Source: JBDGRJ01 sp042218115
GTDB lineage: Bacteria; Patescibacteriota; Patescibacteriia; Magasanikbacterales; UBA922
DNA length: 17,495 nt
Direction of reading: 5' to 3'
NCBI GenBank assembly: GCA_042218115.1
Contig: JBDGRJ010000051.1
Span: forward strand, 1 to 17,495
Position 1 is the first letter of the stretch. Each line of letters opens with the position of its first letter. The notes under the pieces were generated by a model. It was not told where the DNA came from and made no database searches. It was given only the letters and a program-made list of their open reading frames with translations. The translations under genes and the position numbers were made by a program. Of the stretch, positions 7,729 to 13,504 are shown in pieces.

Positions 7729-8274
7729 CTATATCTTTTTAAACCACTCGGATTGGATCTCTCTCTTGTTTAATGAGGGTAAGAAATTACTTAGTAGGAA
7801 AAATAATAATATAGTTGTAATAGTTGAAAGTATAATCTCCCAAATATATGTCTCAACAGATCTAATAAAACTAAACTGGTATTTCTGATTGATATTAGCT
7901 AGGAAATTTAGAATAAAAAAAGATAATCTATAAATCAATATTGAAATTAATGTAATTGCTCCGGCTGTATACCAAGTTTTATTGGTAAAGGCGTATTTGT
8001 ATAGCCAAGATATGCTAACTATTGCTATAATGGAGGATATCAACTGAATGCCAAAAAAAGTTATTGAATATAACTCAATAATTAAGAAAGATATTACGCC
8101 TATCCAGATGACACTAATGTCTTCTTTTGATAACAGGTAAAAAGAGACTCCAATGAAAATCGAGTTAACTAAAGAAAGTGGATAAGGTAGAAGAACCCCA
8201 ATCCCAATATGCAAAACAGTTAGCAATATAGATAAAGACAGTATTTTTAAAAGCGATACAAATTGATGAGCCAT
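7729..8274 (-). CDS. mreD: rod shape-determining membrane protein MreD
   Basis: This 181-residue, highly hydrophobic protein has about five or six predicted membrane helices (roughly 10-30, 35-48, 54-72, 75-92, 103-126 and 142-168). MreD proteins diverge strongly in sequence, so the call rests on size, topology and position between mreC and mrdA, the classical mreBCD-mrdA order. It links MreC and the cytoplasmic MreB filament to the elongation machinery. The start ATG at 8274 lies one base after the mreC stop, and its TAG stop lies one base before mrdA. Confidence 0.85.
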   Translation of the reverse strand: MAHQFVSLLKILSLSILLTVLHIGIGVLLPYPLSLVNSIFIGVSFYLLSKEDISVIWIGVISFLIIELYSITFFGIQLISSIIAIVSISWLYKYAFTNKTWYTAGAITLISILIYRLSFFILNFLANINQKYQFSFIRSVETYIWEIILSTITTILLFFLLSNFLPSLNKREIQSEWFKKI

Positions 8275-8275
8275 C

Positions 8276-9076
8276 TTAGTTTACAGAGGTAATAATAGAG
8301 ACATAAGTAACTTTACTTAGATCAACAATTGGTTTTATAACAGCTCTTTGAAAAGGTTGATAAGGGCTCTCCTCTATCGCCTCAACCTCACCTATTGCCA
8401 ACCCTCTGGGCATTTTTGAGTCTAACCCCGAAGTAACAATAGTATCGCCGATATAAATTTGCTCATTTTGTGGGATATAATTTAAGAACAGATTTATTCC
8501 AAAACCACCTTCGACCAAACCAATACTTTTATCTTTATTTAGAACTGTACCCGCTATTTTGCTCTGACTATCATGAAGCAGTCTGACTATAGAAGTATTT
8601 TTACTAACTTGAGCTATTTTTCCTACAATAGCACCATCTAAAACTATTACTGGATTTCCCTTTTTTACCCCATCAGACGACCCTTTATCCAAAACAAGCG
8701 TCTGTGCGGTTTGCTGAATGTCTTTACCTATTACATTGGCCCCAACTGATTTGAGTTTATTTTTTTTAAAGAAGTTTAGAGTTTTTTTTAAGTGTCTATT
8801 TTCTTGTTTTAGCTGCTTGATTTTAGACTGCTTGACTTTATACTGTTTTATCTTTTTTCTTAAAGATCTGTTTTCTGCTTTAATCTCTTCTACATCAGTA
8901 GAAAAACTGATCTTGTTATTGATATTAACTGATAGTGAGTAAAGCCTTTTTGAGACCGGGTTTATTATTCGTTTTAGGGCACCTTCAATAGGAGTTAACC
9001 AGCCCAAAAAGTGGCCTAAAATTAAAAAAAAGACTACTGTTATTGAAGCCGCAAGATTTTTATTTTTTAAGGACAT
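8276..9076 (-). CDS. mreC: rod shape-determining protein MreC
   Basis: This 266-residue bitopic membrane protein organises the elongation complex outside the membrane. It has one N-terminal membrane helix (about 8-28), a lysine-rich coiled coil at about 62-105 and the paired beta-barrel MreC domain. Recognisable parts are VIGKDIQQTAQTLVLDKGSSDGV (starting near 115), VIVLDGAIVGKI (143-154), VRLLHDSQSKI (164-174) and GDTIVTSGLDSKMPRGLAIGEV (starting near 210). Length is usual. It starts six bases after mreB and ends one base before mreD. Confidence 0.95.
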   Translation of the reverse strand: MSLKNKNLAASITVVFFLILGHFLGWLTPIEGALKRIINPVSKRLYSLSVNINNKISFSTDVEEIKAENRSLRKKIKQYKVKQSKIKQLKQENRHLKKTLNFFKKNKLKSVGANVIGKDIQQTAQTLVLDKGSSDGVKKGNPVIVLDGAIVGKIAQVSKNTSIVRLLHDSQSKIAGTVLNKDKSIGLVEGGFGINLFLNYIPQNEQIYIGDTIVTSGLDSKMPRGLAIGEVEAIEESPYQPFQRAVIKPIVDLSKVTYVSIITSVN

Positions 9077-9082
9077 AAATAT

Positions 9083-10189
9083 TTATTCGGGTCTTTCTTC
9101 AGATAATGAAATAGATACTTGTTCAAGTAGATCATCATCCTCAAGTAGCTGGCCTGCCCCCCTTGCAACCGAAGTTAGCGGGTCATCAGCCAATCTTACT
9201 GGTACATCGATTGATTCTGAGATTACTTCGGACAAGCCTCTCAGTAGTGAACCCCCTCCTGTCAGTAAAACCCCTCTTTCATGTATATCTGCAGTAAGTT
9301 CTGGTGGGGTAATCTCTAGTGCCATCTTAATGTGGTCTGTAATATTATTGATTGAATCTTGTATTGCTTCTCTAATATGCTTGTCATTTATCATTATTTC
9401 TTTGGGTAAACCTGTAATGACATCCCTGCCACGCATAGGGAATTCAAGCTCCTCGGATACCTCTTTTGCAGAACCAACTTTTAATTTTATCTCTTCAGCA
9501 TACGCTTCACCGATCAGTAGGTTAAATACATCTCTGGCATATTGAGTAATATTATTGTTCAACTCATCACCGCCAGTTGTAGTGGACTTCCAAGTTNNNN
9601 NNNNNNNNNNNNNNNNNNNNNNNNNNNNNNNNNNNNNNNNNNNNNNNNNNNNNNNNNNNNNNNNNNNNNNNNNNNNNNNNNNNNNNNNNNNNNNNNNNNN
9701 TATATCAACTACCATGTTGCCTATCGGCTCTTTAATCGCCATTCTTGAACCAACTGCCGCAGCCATAGATTCTTGTACTATATGCACCTCCTTTGCTCCG
9801 GCTGTTTTCGCTGCATCTTCTACTGCTTTCATTTCTACTTCTGTTGCGTCGATAGGTACACAAGTAATTACTTTAGGCCTGGTTGAAAAACCGCTCTTGT
9901 CTTCCGTCACTTTTTCGATAAAATGCTGTAACATTTTCTCAGCTACCTCATAATCAGATATTATACCCCTGTTCAAAGGGTTAGATACCTTTATATGAGG
10001 TGGTGTTTTTCCGATCATATTCTTTGCCTCTTCTCCTACCGCTAAAACCTGTTCTGTTTTTTTATTTATCGCTACTACTGTCGGTTCATTTATTATAATA
10101 CCCTTCTCTTTAGTGTAGATCACCGTATTAGCGGTTCCTAAATCAATTCCTATATTATGGCTAAATTTATTAAAAAAGCTATTGAACAT
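9083..10189 (-). CDS. mreB: rod shape-determining actin homologue MreB (contains assembly gap)
   Basis: MreB is a bacterial actin that forms membrane-bound filaments guiding side-wall synthesis. It opens MFNSFFNKFSHNIGIDLGTANT: a short amphipathic membrane-binding end followed by the phosphate-1 loop. VVDI (phosphate-2 strand) runs directly into the run of N at 9597-9700. After the gap come TTTGGDELNNN, LLIGEAYAEEIK, and LTGGGSLLRGL of the adenosine site near the C-terminus. Both flanks are in the same frame across 104 N, so the gene is probably intact, but about 16 residues including the GGGTTE-type loop are unseen. The called length of 368 residues depends on the gap size, which seems overestimated. 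First gene of mreBCD-mrdA; no Shine-Dalgarno before the ATG. Confidence 0.95.
   Translation of the reverse strand: MFNSFFNKFSHNIGIDLGTANTVIYTKEKGIIINEPTVVAINKKTEQVLAVGEEAKNMIGKTPPHIKVSNPLNRGIISDYEVAEKMLQHFIEKVTEDKSGFSTRPKVITCVPIDATEVEMKAVEDAAKTAGAKEVHIVQESMAAAVGSRMAIKEPIGNMVVDIXXXXXXXXXXXXXXXXXXXXXXXXXXXXXXXXXXXTWKSTTTGGDELNNNITQYARDVFNLLIGEAYAEEIKLKVGSAKEVSEELEFPMRGRDVITGLPKEIMINDKHIREAIQDSINNITDHIKMALEITPPELTADIHERGVLLTGGGSLLRGLSEVISESIDVPVRLADDPLTSVARGAGQLLEDDDLLEQVSISLSEERPE
9597..9700. other. run of 104 N (assembly gap) inside mreB
   Basis: All 104 bases are unknown. The gap replaces the phosphate-2 region of mreB. Aligned by eye with typical MreB, about 47 bases should be missing, so the run is about 57 bases longer than expected. 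The difference is a multiple of three. Confidence 0.99.
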
Positions 10190-10203
10190 ATTTTTTATTC
10201 AAT

Positions 10204-10234
10204 GCAAAATTAAACTTACAGAATTTAATTTAGC
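10204..10234. repeat. inverted repeat in the mreB leader
   Basis: Two 11-base arms (10204-10214 and 10224-10234) are complementary except for one T-T mismatch and are separated by a 9-base spacer. The structure ends 14 bases before the mreB ATG. It lies in the 91-base spacer (10190-10280) between the four-helix protein gene and mreB. That spacer also holds a -10-like TATATT (10241-10236) with no convincing -35. The repeat could be a leader hairpin or a binding site for a dimeric regulator. It is too AT-rich to be a credible terminator and has no T-run pattern. Confidence 0.4.
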
Positions 10235-10280
10235 TAATATAAATAAAAATATAGTCTCTATTATTACTCACCTAATTAAT

Positions 10281-10661
10281 TCAACTAGTTTCTCTCGTCG
10301 AGACATAAAATGAACCCAGCAAAAACAAGATAAGAACAAATAAGGATAAGTTCCAAACGGTAAGCAATTGTTTTCCTTGCAGGTAGAGCAAAACTATAAC
10401 TACAATTGCTAAGATGCAAGAATCACGAAAGCTTTTCTCTACTATTTTAAACAAAGGACGAATGTCTGTTAATTTATAATAAGCTCCCAATGTAATTAAA
10501 GACAAGGTTCCAAACATTGAAAAGAAAAGACTAGAATAAAAGGAGATAAAGCCTACTATTCCACTCTGAAATGGATTAATATTTATAATTACATATACCC
10601 AGGCAGCCCAACAAAGCAGTGTTGCTACAGCCATGATTGTGATATATTGTTTTAGCTTCAT
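10281..10661 (-). CDS. small four-helix membrane protein, CPR-type conserved hypothetical
   Basis: This 126-residue protein has four hydrophobic helices at about 6-26, 32-62, 80-97 and 103-121. A charged cytoplasmic-type loop between helices 2 and 3 contains KLTDIRPLFKIVEKSFRDS. INPFQSGIVGFISFYSSLF followed by a charged loop and a final VWNLSLF helix matches, from memory, an uncharacterised membrane protein common in Patescibacteria. I cannot assign a function. There is no signal peptidase site. It ends with TGA, which shows that UGA is a stop codon here. It starts 16 bases after the DUF721 gene and is probably co-transcribed with it. Confidence 0.85.
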   Translation of the reverse strand: MKLKQYITIMAVATLLCWAAWVYVIININPFQSGIVGFISFYSSLFFSMFGTLSLITLGAYYKLTDIRPLFKIVEKSFRDSCILAIVVIVLLYLQGKQLLTVWNLSLFVLILFLLGSFYVSTRETS

Positions 10662-10677
10662 GATTAGATTTTAAAAG

Positions 10678-10977
10678 CTAAGACAAGTAACGAATGGTGT
10701 CTACTTTATCTGTTCCTAATTTTTGGTTAATCTTCTCTACTATCTTGTCTTGATTCAATCTAATCTCTTGGGCCATTGTGCTACTGCTACATGTGATAGT
10801 CAATGTTCTGTTTTTTAGATATTGCGGATTTGCATGGACAGCTTGTTCGGAGCCAAACATATCCTCTAGAACTTTTTGGGCAATTTCTACCACCTTTGAT
10901 GCGTCTATCTGTTGTTTGAGAGTAGACTCATCATCTATCTTTTCTTCCAGTGCGTCTCCAAGAGGGGTTACCGACAT
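10678..10977 (-). CDS. DUF721 / DciA-like protein
   Basis: This is a 99-residue protein with the DUF721 pattern: an N-terminal helical part (about 20-45), then LTITCSSSTMAQEIRLNQDKI (starting near 59), then INQKLGTDKVDTIRYL (83-98). In DUF721 the KH-like domain typically reads as a beta strand, a Trp/Met-Ala-Gln-Glu-Leu-like helix and an Ile-Asn-x-x-Leu-Gly end; all three are visible. Family members include DciA, which helps the replicative helicase DnaB in bacteria without DnaC. That role here is inference. The 69-base spacer upstream (10978-11046), between it and the tRNA, holds a -10-like TATACT without a matching -35, so it may depend on transcription through the tRNA. Confidence 0.8.
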   Translation of the reverse strand: MSVTPLGDALEEKIDDESTLKQQIDASKVVEIAQKVLEDMFGSEQAVHANPQYLKNRTLTITCSSSTMAQEIRLNQDKIVEKINQKLGTDKVDTIRYLS

Positions 10978-11046
10978 AAAGTATATAATTACTTGTTTTT
11001 CAAAGTATAAAATAGCAAAAGGCGGGGCATTTGTCCAGCTGTTCCG

Positions 11047-11119
11047 AGCCGATGGGGGGGATTTGAACCCCCGGCCTACTCCTTACGAAGGAGTTGCTCT
11101 ACCTCTGAGCTACATCGGC
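11047..11119 (-). tRNA. tRNA-Thr (anticodon CGT)
   Basis: A full cloverleaf folds on the minus strand. The acceptor stem is GCCGATG with CATCGGC (7 pairs) and the D stem is GCTC with GAGC. The anticodon stem ACTCC/GGAGT encloses the loop TTCGTAA, so the anticodon is CGT and reads ACG (threonine). A 5-base variable loop follows, and the T stem is GGGGG/CCCCC with loop TTCAAAT. The base after the acceptor is T (base 11047) and CCA is not encoded, so a CCA-adding enzyme is needed. It begins six bases after the xseB stop, so it is probably cut from the xseA-xseB transcript. Confidence 0.97.
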
Positions 11120-11125
11120 TTGATC

Positions 11126-11341
11126 CTATTGTTCTAAGTCAAAATCTTCTTTTATTTCCTTTACTCTATTTTCAGCTTCTTCTAATCTAGTTTTAAGCTT
11201 TTCTGCTAACTCACAGCCCTCCTCAAATTTTTCAATGCCTTCTTCTAAATCTAGTTCTTCTTGTTCAAATTCATCAGCAATCTCTTTTAATCTAGAGAAT
11301 GATTCTGAAAAGTCAAACTCTTCTTGTTTTTGATCTGACAT
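11126..11341 (-). CDS. xseB: exodeoxyribonuclease VII small subunit
   Basis: This 71-residue helical-hairpin protein matches XseB. FSESFSRLKEIADEFEQ and the helix with LDLEEGIEKFEEGCELAEKL are the family signature. Several small subunits bind each XseA helix and are needed for an active single-strand exonuclease. The protein is rich in Glu and the length is normal. It starts four bases after the xseA stop and ends in TAG six bases before the tRNA gene. Confidence 0.95.
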   Translation of the reverse strand: MSDQKQEEFDFSESFSRLKEIADEFEQEELDLEEGIEKFEEGCELAEKLKTRLEEAENRVKEIKEDFDLEQ

Positions 11342-11345
11342 AAAT

Positions 11346-12614
11346 TTAATTATTTATAATCTTAGTAACCTTACCCTCTAGTTCTCCTTGTGATAAATTT
11401 ATGTTGATAATGTCATTTATATCTAATTTTTTAGTATTTTTCAAGACATTGCCATTCCCATCCTTAACTATACTATATCCTCGATCCAGTACAGATTGAG
11501 GGGAATAACTTTTTAATAACTTTTGTAGTTGTTTAAGTTCTTTAGATTTATTTTGAATAGACGAATGGAGTTCCTTGTTAAGTTTTTTTGGGGTTTCATC
11601 TACTAATTGCTTTGTTTCTTGTATTTCTTCGGAAAACATTTTAAGTTGGTAATTAAGCTTCATCAACATATTTTTAAAATTTTGCTTCTCTTTTTTAATG
11701 TAGTTTTCAGCTCCAGTGTAGAATCTATTAATTCTCTCCCTTTTTTGTTTAAAAATCTGTTCTATTTGGTGTCCTAGCTTATACATTAAGGTATCGACTT
11801 CATGGACTACGTTTTCTCTATCCCTCACAATCAGCTCAGCTGCATTAGAGGGCGTTGATGCTCTTAAATCCGAAGCTAGTCCTGCCAGAGTCTCATCCTC
11901 TTGATGTCCAACCCCACAAACAACGGGAACACTTGTTGAAAAGACAGATCTGACTACTTCCTCTGAGTTAAAAGCTTGTAGATCTTCTAAACTTCCACCA
12001 CCTCTGGTTAAAACAACAAGATCCAGGTCTAGATTGCTGTTTTGGATGTATGTAAATGCTTGTTGTATTTCTCTAACAGCATTTTCGCCCTGAACATGTA
12101 CAGGAAGTAAATAAATATCCAACCCCCCCATTCTATGTTTTAAAACCTTCAAAAAATCAGTGTACGCCCTGGCTTCCGGTGAAGTTATCACCCCTATCTT
12201 TTGAGGAAAATCAGGAATATTTCTCTTTCTATCTTCTGAGAATACTCCTTCTTGTTTTAGCTTCTTTTTAAGTTTTTCATAAGCTTTTTGTAGAGTACCC
12301 TCACCAGCTAGATCAATACTTTTTACAAACATACTGAAATGACCCTTATCCCTCACCTTTACCTCCCCTAATATCTGTACTCTCATACCATCCTCCAAAA
12401 CATCGTCCAATCCTTGTTGCTGGAACAGACCATAACTGGTAAAGCAAGGCAATATTTGCTCATCTTCTTCATCTTTTAGGTCAAAACTAACCCACTTCTG
12501 TCTGTTTATGCTAAAATCAGTCACCTCCCCTTCGACTTTTGTATTGTTGAAAGGTCTTAATGCTTGGTTAATATATTCTATATATTGTGAAACCGAAACT
12601 ATATTTTCTGACAT
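11346..12614 (-). CDS. xseA: exodeoxyribonuclease VII large subunit
   Basis: This is the catalytic subunit of the single-strand DNA exonuclease, 422 residues and near the usual length. The N-terminal OB fold (about 5-100) begins SVSQYIEYINQAL. The catalytic domain has IGVITSPEARAYTDFL (140-155), VVLTRGGGSLEDLQAFNSEE (200-219) and VCGVGHQEDETLAGLASDLR (232-251), followed by ASTPSNAAEL. The usual GHETD reads GHQED here: His237 and Asp240 are kept while Glu is replaced by Gln. A long coiled coil (about 270-375) binds XseB. YSPQSVLDRGYSIV is the typical C-terminal segment. It lies five bases after the PD-(D/E)XK nuclease gene. Confidence 0.96.
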   Translation of the reverse strand: MSENIVSVSQYIEYINQALRPFNNTKVEGEVTDFSINRQKWVSFDLKDEEDEQILPCFTSYGLFQQQGLDDVLEDGMRVQILGEVKVRDKGHFSMFVKSIDLAGEGTLQKAYEKLKKKLKQEGVFSEDRKRNIPDFPQKIGVITSPEARAYTDFLKVLKHRMGGLDIYLLPVHVQGENAVREIQQAFTYIQNSNLDLDLVVLTRGGGSLEDLQAFNSEEVVRSVFSTSVPVVCGVGHQEDETLAGLASDLRASTPSNAAELIVRDRENVVHEVDTLMYKLGHQIEQIFKQKRERINRFYTGAENYIKKEKQNFKNMLMKLNYQLKMFSEEIQETKQLVDETPKKLNKELHSSIQNKSKELKQLQKLLKSYSPQSVLDRGYSIVKDGNGNVLKNTKKLDINDIININLSQGELEGKVTKIINN

Positions 12615-12619
12615 GTTCT

Positions 12620-13450
12620 TTAATTTGTAATATAGATGTCCTTGTTAAACTCATCGTCGGTGCCAACTAAGGTAGCTTCACCGTTAATAACTTTTTCAAA
12701 TGGGGTACAATAAAAACAGTTTCCCCCTTCTCTGCAGGGAAAGTTATCATGCTCACGTGCCGACTTTATATCTGTAGCAACATTCATAATTTTCTCTCTT
12801 GCCAGATTTCGATCCGGTAAAGCTTGCTCATTGGGGCTTGCATCTTCTCTTAGGTGCCAAAAACTTGTTTTTTTAATGCTCCACTTTTGACACTCATCAG
12901 CTAATAAATAATATATAGATAACTGAAGTGAGTCCGATCTATCCTTTTTTTGCCCGGTTTTAAAGTCAATGATATGAACCCCTTCCTCATCCGGCAAATA
13001 CTCAAACCAATCAATTTTGCCACATAAGATAATTTCCTTATCTTCATCTAACCAAAAATCTAAAAGCTCACTGTTTCTTTTTGTTGCCAAATTTCTAAGA
13101 GGTCCGGGGTTTTGTTCGACTCTTTTAATCATCTTTTGAGCTTGTTCTTTGTAATCCTGTTCTTGTTCTTTAGTTTTAAATCCACCCTTTTCTCCCGATA
13201 TTTTCTCCCACTCCTGTTCTAGTTTACTCTGCAAAGGGTCATTAAATCTATTTTCTGCTGAATTTTCCGATAGTGACTCCAATACATTATGAACTGCCTG
13301 CCCCATAGCCAAATCAGGGTTCATAACTGTAATTTTCCTGCCGGTTTGCGGATCTTTATATACATTTTTTAGATAATAAGCTCTTGGGCAGTTTAAATAG
13401 TCTGAGATTGAAGAGTGAGACACCCAAGTTGCCTTATATTTATCAGGCAT
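12620..13450 (-). CDS. stand-alone PD-(D/E)XK (RecB/AddB/Cas4-type) nuclease with iron-sulfur cysteines
   Basis: This 276-residue protein has the RecB-type nuclease fold. SHSSISDYLNCPRAYYL (11-27) opens it. Active-site residues are His54 (GQAVHNVL), Asp147 (GKIDWFE), Asp162 and Lys164 (IIDFKTG), and Gln177/Tyr180 (LQLSIYYL). Four cysteines, Cys21 plus Cys239, Cys245 and Cys248, sit where AddB, Dna2 and Cas4 hold a 4Fe-4S cluster. No helicase domain is attached. It lies between the YhaN-like ATPase and xseA, so a role in DNA-end resection or repair is likely. Cas4 is unlikely because no cas gene or array is near. The 54-base spacer upstream (13451-13504) is very AT-rich with no clear promoter. 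Confidence 0.88.
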   Translation of the reverse strand: MPDKYKATWVSHSSISDYLNCPRAYYLKNVYKDPQTGRKITVMNPDLAMGQAVHNVLESLSENSAENRFNDPLQSKLEQEWEKISGEKGGFKTKEQEQDYKEQAQKMIKRVEQNPGPLRNLATKRNSELLDFWLDEDKEIILCGKIDWFEYLPDEEGVHIIDFKTGQKKDRSDSLQLSIYYLLADECQKWSIKKTSFWHLREDASPNEQALPDRNLAREKIMNVATDIKSAREHDNFPCREGGNCFYCTPFEKVINGEATLVGTDDEFNKDIYITN

Positions 13451-13504
13451 AAAATTATTTAAATGAACTTCTAAATAAGTTTTGATTTATAATAACATAT
13501 TCTA

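Noticed and set aside
10281..10283. Possible reassigned UGA (glycine), as in some CPR lineages
   Set aside because: A convincing gene ends in TGA here, and no gene in the window needs TGA read-through.
10978..11046. Promoter for the DUF721 gene (TATACT motifs)
   Set aside because: No -35 at a usable distance, and one of the TATACT copies is only two bases from the ATG.
10778..11137. Plus-strand ORF of 119 codons
   Set aside because: It runs antisense through the tRNA-Thr gene and the DUF721 gene, and its protein has no recognisable features.
12620..13450. Cas4 and a CRISPR locus
   Set aside because: The fold is shared, but no cas1, cas2 or repeat-spacer array is present, and neighbours are general repair genes.
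13451..13504. Promoter or terminator between the YhaN-like and nuclease genes
   Set aside because: The 54 bases are simply AT-rich: TATTAT-like boxes have no -35 partner, and I found no stable hairpin followed by T residues.
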